Assembly: GCA_023423715.1 (NCBI GenBank) | Contig: JAFAFC010000003.1 | Coordinates: 1 to 30,293 of the forward strand | Length of the DNA stretch: 30,293 nt | Reading direction: 5' to 3' | Source of the DNA: Bacteroidota bacterium | GTDB lineage: Bacteria > Bacteroidota > Bacteroidia > Flavobacteriales > Weeksellaceae | In this document: one piece after another, positions 15,436-22,834 of the stretch | How positions within the stretch are numbered: the stretch's first letter is position 1 | How the letters are laid out: every line of letters begins with the position of its first letter | Notes under the pieces: generated by a model | Databases searched by the model: none | What the model saw: the letters and a program-made list of their open reading frames with translations, nothing else | What the model was told of the DNA's origin: nothing | Translations under genes and position numbers: made by a program

Positions 15436-15843
15436 ATGCCTACTATTCAACAATTAGTAAGAAAAGGAAGAGCCACGCTTGCCAAGAAGAGCAAATCGGC
15501 TGCCCTTGATTCTTGTCCACAAAGACGAGGTGTATGTACAAGAGTATATACCACTACCCCTAAGAAACCTAACTCTGCACTTAGAAAAGTTGCAAGGGTA
15601 AGACTTTCTAATGGTAAAGAAGTTAACGCCTATATCCCGGGCGAAGGACATAATCTTCAAGAGCACTCGATAGTATTGGTAAGAGGCGGAAGGGTGAAAG
15701 ACCTACCGGGAGTACGTTACCACATCGTAAGAGGTGCATTAGACACTGCAGGTGTTAATGGAAGAACACAAAGAAGATCTAAGTATGGAGCGAAGAGACC
15801 AAAACCAGGTCAAGCTGCAGCTACAACAGGTAAGAAAAAATAA
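15436..15843 (+). CDS. rpsL: 30S ribosomal protein S12
   Basis: S12 is in the decoding centre. Length 135, with a basic C-terminal extension (KRPKPGQAAATTGKKK) as in Bacteroidota. The start MPTIQQLVRKGR and the loops TTTPKKPNSALRK (about 39-51) and GEGHNLQEHS are canonical. The lysines in PKKPNSALRK where streptomycin-resistance changes occur are the wild-type residues. First gene of the operon. Confidence 0.98.
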   Translation: MPTIQQLVRKGRATLAKKSKSAALDSCPQRRGVCTRVYTTTPKKPNSALRKVARVRLSNGKEVNAYIPGEGHNLQEHSIVLVRGGRVKDLPGVRYHIVRGALDTAGVNGRTQRRSKYGAKRPKPGQAAATTGKKK

Positions 15844-15866
15844 TCATTAAATAAGGTACAAAAGCA

Positions 15867-16343
15867 ATGAGAAAGACAAAAGCGAAAAAAAGACCGTTGT
15901 TACCAGATCCGAAGTTTAATGATCAATTGGTAACAAGATTCGTAAACAACTTAATGTTAGACGGTAAAAAATCTATCGCATTCAAAATTTTTTATGATGC
16001 ATTAGATATCGTTGAAGCTAAAAAAGGTGAAAACGAAAAAACTTCTCTAGAAATCTGGAAAGATGCATTAACTAACGTTATGCCTCACGTAGAAGTACGT
16101 TCTAGAAGAGTAGGAGGTGCAAACTTCCAAATTCCTATGCCAATCAGAGCTGATAGAAAAATTTCTATGGCTATGAAATGGTTAATCAAGTACTCTAAAG
16201 CAAGAAATGATAAGTCAATGGCTCAGAAATTAGCTGCTGAAGTTATCGCTGCTGCAAAAGAGGAAGGTGCTGCATATAAGAAGAAAACAGATACTCACAA
16301 AATGGCAGAAGCTAACAAAGCTTTCTCTCACTTTAAATTCTAA
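15867..16343 (+). CDS. rpsG: 30S ribosomal protein S7
   Basis: S7 nucleates the head of the small subunit. The 158 residues start MRKTKAKKRPLLPDPKF and contain VEVRSRRVGGANFQIPM, the rRNA-binding motif, and the terminal HKMAEANKAFSHFKF. It lies 23 nt after rpsL and 8 nt before fusA. Confidence 0.98.
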   Translation: MRKTKAKKRPLLPDPKFNDQLVTRFVNNLMLDGKKSIAFKIFYDALDIVEAKKGENEKTSLEIWKDALTNVMPHVEVRSRRVGGANFQIPMPIRADRKISMAMKWLIKYSKARNDKSMAQKLAAEVIAAAKEEGAAYKKKTDTHKMAEANKAFSHFKF

Positions 16344-16351
16344 TTAAGACA

Positions 16352-18469
16352 ATGAGTAGAGATCTTAAATTAACTAGAAATATTGGTATTGCTGCGCACA
16401 TTGATGCTGGTAAGACGACAACAACTGAACGTATCTTATTTTATTCAGGTAAAAATCACAAAATTGGGGAAACTCACGAAGGTGGTTCTACAACTGACTG
16501 GATGGAGCAAGAAGCAGAAAGAGGTATTACTATTACTTCTGCAGCTGTAACTGTTGATTGGAAATTCCCAACAGAGCAAGGTAAACCACTTCCTGATGCT
16601 AAAGATTACCATTTTAACGTAATCGATACACCAGGACACGTTGACTTTACTGTTGAGGTTAACCGTTCATTAAGAGTATTAGATGGTTTAGTGTTCTTGT
16701 TTTCTGCTGTTGATGGTGTTGAGCCACAATCAGAAACTAACTGGAGACTAGCAGATAATTACAAAGTTCCTAGAATGGGATTTGTAAACAAAATGGACCG
16801 TCAAGGTGCAGACTTCTTAAACGTTTGTAAGCAAGTTAAAGAAATGTTAGGTTCTAATGCAGTTCCTATCGTTTTACCAATCGGTGAAGAATCAGACTTT
16901 AAAGGAGTAGTAGACTTAGTAAAAAATAGAGCTATTGTTTGGCATGATGATAACTATGGTTCTACTTTTGACATCGTTGACATTCCAGAATCAATGTTAG
17001 ACGAAGTTAAGCAATTCAGAGGTCAATTGATCGAAGAGATTGCAGCTTACGATGAAGAGTTATTAGAGAAATATATGGAAGATGAAAACTCTATTACAGA
17101 GGAAGAAATCCATACAGCTCTAAGAGCAGCAACTTTGGATATGTCTATCATTCCAATGACTTGTGGTTCTTCATTCAAGAACAAAGGTGTTCAGTTTATG
17201 TTAGATGCTGTTTGTCGTTATTTACCATCTCCGATGGATAAAGAAGCGATTCACGGTACTGATCCTAAAACAGATGAGCCTATCTCAAGAAAGCCTTCAG
17301 TATCTGAGCCATTTGCAGCTTTAGCATTTAAGATTGCAACTGACCCATTCGTAGGAAGATTAGCATTCTTCAGAGCTTATTCAGGAAGATTAGATGCTGG
17401 TTCTTACATTTTGAATACAAGATCTAACAACAGAGAAAGAATCTCTCGTATTTTCCAAATGCATGCTAATAAGCAAGAGCCTATCGAGTTTATCGAAGCT
17501 GGTGATATTGGTGCTGCTGTAGGATTTAAAGATATTAAAACAGGGGATACATTATGTGATGAAAAGAACCCAATCGTTCTTGAATCTATGGTTTTCCCAG
17601 ATCCAGTAATTGGTATCGCAGTTGAGCCTAAAACGAAGGCTGACCAAGATAAAATGGGTAACGCTTTAGCAAAATTAGCTGAAGAAGATCCTACTTTCAC
17701 GGTTAAAACTGACGAGGCTTCTGGACAAACGATCATCTCTGGTATGGGTGAGCTTCACTTAGATATCATTGTAGACCGTATGAGAAGAGAGTTCAAGGTT
17801 GAAGTTAACCAAGGACAACCTCAGGTAGAGTACAAAGAAGCTTTAACAGTTACTGCTAACCACAGAGAAGTTTACAAAAAACAATCAGGTGGTAGAGGTA
17901 AATTTGCTGATATTGTATTTACAATCGGTCCAGCAGACGAAGGTAAGCCAGGCCTAGAATTCGTAAACGAAATTAAAGGTGGTAACATTCCAAAAGAATT
18001 TATCCCTTCAGTTGAGAAAGGTTTCAAAGAATCAATGAAAAACGGTCCTTTGGCTGGTTTCGAAGTTGACTCAATGAAAATCGTTCTTAAAGATGGATCT
18101 TTCCACGCGGTTGACTCGGATCAGTTATCTTTCGAATTAGCTGCAAAAATGGGATTCAAAGAATCTGGAAGAGCTGCGAAAGCAGTTATCATGGAGCCAA
18201 TCATGAAGTTAGAAGTTGTTACTCCAGAAGAGTACATGGGAGATATCGTAGGTGACCTTAACAGAAGAAGAGGTACGGTAAACGGTATGGATGACAGAAA
18301 TAACGCTAAAGTTATTAAAGCATTCGTTCCACTTTCTGAAATGTTCGGTTATGTAACTTCACTAAGAACATTATCTTCAGGTAGAGCTACATCTTCTATG
18401 GAATTCGAAAAATACGAAGCAGCTCCACAGAATGTCGCTGAAGATGTAATCGCGAAGTCTAAAGCTTAA
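16352..18469 (+). CDS. fusA: translation elongation factor G
   Basis: EF-G drives GTP-dependent translocation. The 705-residue length is standard. GTPase motifs: AHIDAGKT (15-22), RGIT (57-60), DTPGHVDF (92-99), NKMD (146-149). Domains II-V follow, with FAALAFKIATDPFVGRLAFFRAYSG for domain II and GGRGKFADI near the start of domain IV. Codon use is strongly biased as expected for high expression. It is 8 nt after rpsG and 18 nt before rpsJ. Confidence 0.98.
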   Translation: MSRDLKLTRNIGIAAHIDAGKTTTTERILFYSGKNHKIGETHEGGSTTDWMEQEAERGITITSAAVTVDWKFPTEQGKPLPDAKDYHFNVIDTPGHVDFTVEVNRSLRVLDGLVFLFSAVDGVEPQSETNWRLADNYKVPRMGFVNKMDRQGADFLNVCKQVKEMLGSNAVPIVLPIGEESDFKGVVDLVKNRAIVWHDDNYGSTFDIVDIPESMLDEVKQFRGQLIEEIAAYDEELLEKYMEDENSITEEEIHTALRAATLDMSIIPMTCGSSFKNKGVQFMLDAVCRYLPSPMDKEAIHGTDPKTDEPISRKPSVSEPFAALAFKIATDPFVGRLAFFRAYSGRLDAGSYILNTRSNNRERISRIFQMHANKQEPIEFIEAGDIGAAVGFKDIKTGDTLCDEKNPIVLESMVFPDPVIGIAVEPKTKADQDKMGNALAKLAEEDPTFTVKTDEASGQTIISGMGELHLDIIVDRMRREFKVEVNQGQPQVEYKEALTVTANHREVYKKQSGGRGKFADIVFTIGPADEGKPGLEFVNEIKGGNIPKEFIPSVEKGFKESMKNGPLAGFEVDSMKIVLKDGSFHAVDSDQLSFELAAKMGFKESGRAAKAVIMEPIMKLEVVTPEEYMGDIVGDLNRRRGTVNGMDDRNNAKVIKAFVPLSEMFGYVTSLRTLSSGRATSSMEFEKYEAAPQNVAEDVIAKSKA

Positions 18470-18487
18470 TATTTAAATTAGATTAAA

Positions 18488-18793
18488 ATGTCACAAAGAA
18501 TCAGAATAAAACTTAAGTCTTACGATTACAATTTAGTAGATAAATCTGCTGAGAAAATCGTAAAAACTGTAAAAGCTACAGGTGCGGTAGTTAATGGTCC
18601 TATTCCATTGCCTACACACAAGAGAATCTTCACAGTGTTGAGATCTCCGCACGTAAACAAGAAAGCAAGAGAGCAGTTCCAATTATCAGCTCACAAGAGA
18701 TTGATGGATATCTATTCTTCTTCTTCTAAAACTGTAGACGCATTAATGAAACTAGAACTTCCTTCAGGAGTTGACGTAGAAATTAAAGTGTGA
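18488..18793 (+). CDS. rpsJ: 30S ribosomal protein S10
   Basis: S10 (101 residues) starts MSQRIRIKLKSYDYNLVDKS and has the GPIPLPTHKRIFTVLRSPHVNKKAREQF signature region. In most bacteria rplC follows directly; here a terminator follows and rplC is 10.85 kb away, so rpsJ ends this operon. Confidence 0.98.
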   Translation: MSQRIRIKLKSYDYNLVDKSAEKIVKTVKATGAVVNGPIPLPTHKRIFTVLRSPHVNKKAREQFQLSAHKRLMDIYSSSSKTVDALMKLELPSGVDVEIKV

Positions 18794-18820
18794 TACTAGC
18801 ATACTTTGCTATGATTATAG

Positions 18821-18851
18821 AATCCCCTTTCGAAATGAAAGGGGATTTTTT
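18821..18851 (+). terminator. terminator of the rpsL-rpsJ operon
   Basis: AATCCCCTTTC pairs with GAAAGGGGATT (11 bp, loop GAAAT) and is followed by six T. The same 31 bases occur again at 19722-19752. Confidence 0.93.
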
Positions 18852-18890
18852 GTTTAGGGTTGGTCATTATTTTTTCTTACTTTTATTAGG

Positions 18891-19709
18891 ATGCATCTAC
18901 TTGTAAAAATTTTATCTTTAGTTCTTACTCTTGTAAGCTTATATTGCTATAGTCAACAAAATAGGAAGAGTCATTTGTTTTATTATACGGTGGTTTATAA
19001 TGGTTCTAAGAACGACTCTACTAGTATAAAAGGAGAAGCGAAATTCGTTCTTAGTGTACAGGATAGTATTTCTATATTTAGTAATGTTAAAAATGTTCAT
19101 AAGGACTCAATATTACTTCATTGGAAAAATCTACCTAAGAATATTAAAGGTAATCTTTCAATGGCTGGAGTTCCAAGAACTCCTTTCACTTATTATATCA
19201 AGAAACATAATAGTAAAAATGATGTCACTACCTTTGACCTGATAGGAGGTAAGAATTTTTATTATAATGAGAACTTTCCTAAAGATCGGTGGATACTAAA
19301 AGAGGGGACGAGAATTATTGAGGGCTTTAATTGCTATAATGCGGAGATTACTATTTTTGGTAGGAATTTCATTGCATGGTATACACCAGAAATTCCTTTT
19401 CAAGATGGACCGTATAAATTTTCCGGATTACCAGGACTTATCGTTGAATTATACGATAGTGAAAATATGTACAAGTTTAAGTTAGTTGAGTATAATCCTA
19501 ATGACCATCAATTCATTTCAATTCCTGAATTGAGGAAATATAAAATGTCTAAAACGGATAAGCTGACGTTTATAAAAGCAAAAGAAAATTATCAAGAAAA
19601 CCTTGCTGAAGTCGCTAAGTCTATGGGGTTGCCAGTAAGTCAGGAACGAGCAAAACAAATTAGGGAGAGATCAAAGAATAAGGTTTCTCCACTTGAGGTT
19701 AGTGAATAA
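18891..19709 (+). CDS. GLPGLI family exported protein (copy 1)
   Basis: GLPGLI proteins are secreted, Bacteroidota-specific and of unknown function. The 272-residue product has a signal peptide (VKILSLVLTLVSLYCYSQ) and the signature TPEIPFQDGPYKFSGLPGLI, with GLPGLI at 179-184. The tail (about 215-272) is basic and helical. It lies between two copies of the same terminator and may be a monocistronic cassette. A divergent paralogue follows. No good promoter was found; read-through past the rpsJ terminator is possible. Confidence 0.88.
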   Translation: MHLLVKILSLVLTLVSLYCYSQQNRKSHLFYYTVVYNGSKNDSTSIKGEAKFVLSVQDSISIFSNVKNVHKDSILLHWKNLPKNIKGNLSMAGVPRTPFTYYIKKHNSKNDVTTFDLIGGKNFYYNENFPKDRWILKEGTRIIEGFNCYNAEITIFGRNFIAWYTPEIPFQDGPYKFSGLPGLIVELYDSENMYKFKLVEYNPNDHQFISIPELRKYKMSKTDKLTFIKAKENYQENLAEVAKSMGLPVSQERAKQIRERSKNKVSPLEVSE

Positions 19710-19721
19710 TTTAACATTTAT

Positions 19722-19755
19722 AATCCCCTTTCGAAATGAAAGGGGATTTTTTTTT
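19722..19755 (+). terminator. terminator after GLPGLI copy 1, identical to the rpsJ terminator
   Basis: Same 11-bp stem and GAAAT loop as at 18821, followed by nine T. Identity with the rpsJ terminator covers 31 bases. Confidence 0.92.
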
Positions 19756-19807
19756 ATTCGTCTTAGGTATTTGTTTTTTTACTATTTTTAATTGCAAATA
19801 CATTTCG

Positions 19808-20641
19808 ATGAAAATTCTATCTTTTGTTTTAATTCTGGTTAGCCTAATTTCAAATGCGCAAACGCATCGTTTTTTTTACGAAGTTCAGTATAAAAAGGAT
19901 TCTTTGGATGCTTTACTTACAAAAGAATTTTACCATTTGGATATCACGAAAGAAAGTCTTTTTTATGGGCGTGATTATTACATTATGGATTCTATAGTGA
20001 ACAACAATATAGAATTGAATTCTGAAAATGCACCAAGCTTTACCAATATAACGTTTCATGATAAAGGAAGTTCAGAGTATACCGAATGTATTTTGGATGA
20101 GTATCAAATGTATAAGATGCCATCAAAAGATGTTCAAACTTGGAAATTGCATGACGAAAAGAAGAAAGTAGGACAATATACCTTACAAAAGGCGACCACA
20201 ACTTGGGGCGGAAGAAAGTGGATAGCTTGGTTTACACCTGAAATCCCTTTTCAAGAAGGACCGTATAAATTTCATGGATTACCAGGTTTAATCATGGAGA
20301 TTTCCGATGATAAGGCAAACTATTCGTTTAAAGTAATAAAATCCCAAAATATGGAAATGACCCAACCAAGTTTTAGATATTTTGGAATCTTCTACGAAAA
20401 GGCAGTTCCATTAAGTTGGGAAAAATTTAGAAAACTGAAACTTTCAAATTATGTCGATCCACTTAGTTTTATGAAAAATGGCGGTTTGGGTATAGAAGAA
20501 GGTGATGAGGTTTTATTAAATGATGGAACTTTGGTGACTTCTAAAAATCAAAATGAAGTTCGGGCAGATCAGCAACGAAAGTTGAGAAAGTACAATAATC
20601 CAATTGACTTAACGAAAGCGATTCCCTATCCTAGTAAATAG
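19808..20641 (+). CDS. GLPGLI family exported protein (copy 2)
   Basis: From ATG 19808 the product is 277 residues with signal peptide MKILSFVLILVSLISNAQ, closely like that of copy 1. The signature TPEIPFQEGPYKFHGLPGLI is present (GLPGLI at 157-162). A longer frame starting at 19736 begins inside the terminator hairpin and is rejected. Outside the signature the two copies differ widely, so the duplication is old. It ends 2 bp from the convergent regulator gene, with no room for a separate terminator. Confidence 0.88.
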   Translation: MKILSFVLILVSLISNAQTHRFFYEVQYKKDSLDALLTKEFYHLDITKESLFYGRDYYIMDSIVNNNIELNSENAPSFTNITFHDKGSSEYTECILDEYQMYKMPSKDVQTWKLHDEKKKVGQYTLQKATTTWGGRKWIAWFTPEIPFQEGPYKFHGLPGLIMEISDDKANYSFKVIKSQNMEMTQPSFRYFGIFYEKAVPLSWEKFRKLKLSNYVDPLSFMKNGGLGIEEGDEVLLNDGTLVTSKNQNEVRADQQRKLRKYNNPIDLTKAIPYPSK

Positions 20642-20643
20642 GT

Positions 20644-22374
20644 TTAGTTCACGCTAGAAAGATAAGGCTCCATAGCTTCACCATACTTCTTGCGAAGGCG
20701 CTGTTTTGCCTTTTTGATGCCTTCTACCGTAACACCAAGAATTCGGGTCATTTCATTATTTTTAAACCCTAGCTGACTTAATATGACAATCCTAAGATTA
20801 GAATCCGTAAGGTCAGGAAATAGATCTATTATTTTTAGATAGTCTTGGCTGTATTCACTCTGGTAAGCCAGTTTGCATTTTTCCCAATTTTCTTGCGTCA
20901 TTAAATGCGATTGCAAGAGGTTTTCAAGTTCGGATTTTTTCGTTTCAAAATCGGGTGAAACGTCTTTAAGATTTTCTATTTCCGTTTCGAGGATTTCAAT
21001 TTGTTTATTCTTTTCCGAAAGATAATCGGTGTATGATTTTATGGTTTGCTGCGATGCATGAAGTTTATTTTCCGAACTTATTTTATCCACCATCAGCCTC
21101 AATACTTTCTTCTCGTATTGCGCTTTTTCATTTTTTTGTTTGTTGCGAAGTGATCTTCTAATGACAAAGAAAATGATGGATAGTAAAACAATAAACGCAA
21201 TGGCTGCTATTTTTTGTAATTTTTCTTTTGAAGCTTTGGCTTGCTCCGCTTCTATTTGATATTCGTAGGATTGTTTTTGCGCTTCCCAATAGACTTCGTT
21301 GGTAGTTTCTATACCGTCCATTGTCTTCAACTCTTCCCGAAGAATATCCATTTTTCGGCGAAGCTCTAATTCTGTTTTTGAATCTCCTTTTTGTTGAGCC
21401 AGATTTTTTTGAAGTTCTATAATTTCATAAAGATCCGATTTGTAGTACGTTGAAGAGGAAGCTATTTTTTCAGCATCTTTTAATGTTTTTTCTGCATTGC
21501 TGATTTTATTTTGTTTTAGATAGTTTTTAGCTAAAAGTACGGTCGCAAACATTTCATTCATTTCCATCTTTTCTTTTTTTGAAATAGAAATGTCTTCCAA
21601 GAGTAGTTTTTCTGCTTCTTGGTAGTTGCCTTCAAGAAGATTGATATTGCCCATATTCCCGAGAATTTTGGCATATCTAGATTTATCATTAATTTTCAAT
21701 GCCACCGATTTAGCAACTTCTAGATTTTCTTTTGCTTTTTGAAGTTGATTCAGCTTAATAAGATTGACGGCAATATTATCTACAATTGCTGCATATTCAC
21801 TTGAGTTATTTGGATACGAGCTTTTAGCCTTCTGCAAAAATTGGGTTGATTTTTCCAGTTCACCGATTGATGCAAGAAAATACCCAATCCGCATATAACT
21901 TTGTCCCGAGTCGATGATTTTGTTTTCGGGTAAGTTCTCTAGAATCTTAATTCCGATCATGTATTGCTCGAACGCATTTTTAAGGTGTCTGTACGTATAT
22001 AGATAACGAGCGTATTGTAGCGTGGTCCAGGCGATAACATTGGGTTTTCCCAATTCTTTTGCATCTTCAATAGCTTTTAAATAATGTTTTGTACTTGTTG
22101 GATTTTCCTTTCCAATAAGATCAGCATATTTCTGTGCAACGAGAGCCGAAGTAAGTATTTCTTTTGGGATGAGATTACGTACTTCTTGATTATTTGTTAT
22201 GGTTTGGTTTAAGGATGCTTTTAGTGATTGGGTATCCTTTTTGGATGCATAGACATTTGCAATTTCTTGGAACAAAGTCTTCTGCATTTTTCCCTCGTTT
22301 TGTAAATTGAAAAACTGAGAAAAATGAAAAATGGGAAGAAAAATGAAGAGTACTAATGCATAAAATTTAACCAT
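20644..22374 (-). CDS. trans-membrane TPR sensor with cytosolic LuxR-type HTH
   Basis: A one-component membrane regulator of 576 residues. A signal peptide (1-20) is followed by periplasmic TPR-like helical repeats (about 30-345), one transmembrane helix (388-406), a long coiled coil (410-495), and a C-terminal LuxR-type helix-turn-helix (about 518-563; TDSNLRIVILSQLGFKNNEMTRILGVTVEGIKKAKQRLRKK in part). This layout is common in flavobacteria, where an envelope signal is sensed by the TPRs and passed to the HTH. Targets are unknown; the divergent unit at 22501-22749 and the TonB receptor are nearest. No clear -7 box is seen upstream. Confidence 0.88.
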   Translation of the reverse strand: MVKFYALVLFIFLPIFHFSQFFNLQNEGKMQKTLFQEIANVYASKKDTQSLKASLNQTITNNQEVRNLIPKEILTSALVAQKYADLIGKENPTSTKHYLKAIEDAKELGKPNVIAWTTLQYARYLYTYRHLKNAFEQYMIGIKILENLPENKIIDSGQSYMRIGYFLASIGELEKSTQFLQKAKSSYPNNSSEYAAIVDNIAVNLIKLNQLQKAKENLEVAKSVALKINDKSRYAKILGNMGNINLLEGNYQEAEKLLLEDISISKKEKMEMNEMFATVLLAKNYLKQNKISNAEKTLKDAEKIASSSTYYKSDLYEIIELQKNLAQQKGDSKTELELRRKMDILREELKTMDGIETTNEVYWEAQKQSYEYQIEAEQAKASKEKLQKIAAIAFIVLLSIIFFVIRRSLRNKQKNEKAQYEKKVLRLMVDKISSENKLHASQQTIKSYTDYLSEKNKQIEILETEIENLKDVSPDFETKKSELENLLQSHLMTQENWEKCKLAYQSEYSQDYLKIIDLFPDLTDSNLRIVILSQLGFKNNEMTRILGVTVEGIKKAKQRLRKKYGEAMEPYLSSVN

Positions 22375-22500
22375 ATAAGTCTTTAACTTTCACTTTGATA
22401 AAATTAAATAAAAGGATTTTCTTGCACAATTGATTTTTTATCGATGCTTCAATAGCATGCTGTTTTTTCTAGAACTGTTTATTGATGGCGTTTTACGAGA
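22375..22500. other. AT-rich spacer upstream of the TPR/LuxR gene
   Basis: Part of the 460-bp gap between the regulator and the TonB receptor. No ORF of note and no consensus promoter for the minus-strand gene was found here. The rest of the gap is listed separately: direct repeat, plus-strand promoter, short ORF, terminator, dyad and receptor promoter. Confidence 0.5.
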
Positions 22501-22522
22501 TGTCCACCCTTTTGTCCACCCT
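22501..22522. repeat. direct repeat TGTCCACCCT, two copies
   Basis: TGTCCACCCT occurs twice with a TT spacer (12-bp period). The copies are GC-rich in an AT-rich gap and end 6 bp upstream of a -33 element. They could be an operator for the orphan unit or for the divergent TPR/LuxR gene, whose ATG is about 130 bp away. Confidence 0.6.
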
Positions 22523-22528
22523 GATTTT

Positions 22529-22559
22529 TTGATTTTTTTTGCTTGCTTTTCTATTTTTG
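22529..22559 (+). promoter_or_regulatory. consensus promoter of an orphan transcription unit
   Basis: TTG (22529-22531), 20 nt, TATTTTTG (22552-22559): a full match to the Bacteroidota promoter on the plus strand. No annotated plus-strand gene lies within 250 bp downstream before the terminator at 22714. Confidence 0.65.
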
Positions 22560-22624
22560 ATGTACACAAAATCTTCCACCATAACTGTATTTAGATTTTG
22601 TATTGAGACCGAAAACACAATTTT

Positions 22625-22666
22625 ATGAAGAAGGTAAAAACTAATAACCACAGTATATTGAATTAG
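22625..22666 (+). CDS. possible 13-codon micropeptide
   Basis: ATG to TAG encodes MKKVKTNNHSILN. It lies about 60 nt into the predicted orphan transcript. It is basic and polar with no membrane segment. Far too short for coding statistics, so it may be chance; it is listed because it sits inside a complete transcription unit. Confidence 0.2.
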   Translation: MKKVKTNNHSILN

Positions 22667-22713
22667 AATTTAATGGTGAAAAAAAATAAGTAAAATTTTA
22701 GTTATGGTATCTT

Positions 22714-22749
22714 AATCGTTGTTACATCTTTTGTAACAACGATTTTTTT
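22714..22749 (+). terminator. orphan plus-strand terminator
   Basis: AATCGTTGTTAC pairs perfectly with GTAACAACGATT (12 bp, loop ATCTTTT) and is followed by seven T on the plus strand. There is no plus-strand gene upstream; the regulator gene runs the other way. Confidence 0.88.
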
Positions 22750-22762
22750 GCCTGTTTTTGCG

Positions 22763-22784
22763 AATTATGAGATATATCATAATT
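22763..22784. promoter_or_regulatory. 22-bp dyad upstream of the siderophore receptor promoter
   Basis: Arms AATTATGA and TCATAATT are perfect; the inner six bases are nearly symmetric (11-bp half-sites with one mismatch, no spacer). It lies just upstream of the -33 region. Form and place suit a metal-responsive operator such as a Fur-type site, but AT-rich dyads can be chance. Confidence 0.45.
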
Positions 22785-22789
22785 TATCT

Positions 22790-22820
22790 TTAATTAGAAT
22801 AATTATAAATAATATATTTG
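22790..22820 (+). promoter_or_regulatory. promoter of the TonB-dependent receptor
   Basis: TATATTTG (22813-22820) is a full -7 match. The -33 position reads TTA (22790-22792), spacing 20. A 20-bp near-palindrome (22811-22830, one mismatch per half-site) covers the -7 box and start. Confidence 0.55.
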
Positions 22821-22834
22821 CAAAAATATTTTAC

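Larger units (their letters stand above)
22565..22749 (+). ncRNA. candidate small RNA or micropeptide mRNA
   Basis: The region between a consensus promoter (22529-22559) and a strong terminator (22714-22749) would give a transcript of about 185 nt. The only ORFs seen are a 13-codon frame and a 6-codon frame (ATGGTGAAAAAAAATAAG at 22673). I cannot judge folding beyond the terminator hairpin. The start coordinate is estimated from the -7 box. Confidence 0.45.

Noticed and set aside
19736..19807. Longer start for GLPGLI copy 2 at ATG 19736
   Set aside because: That ATG is in the loop of the terminator hairpin and the added residues precede a good signal peptide starting at 19808.
22748..22834. 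TTG start for the TonB receptor at 22748
   Set aside because: The stretch contains the dyad and the -7 box, and the signal peptide starts at 22835.
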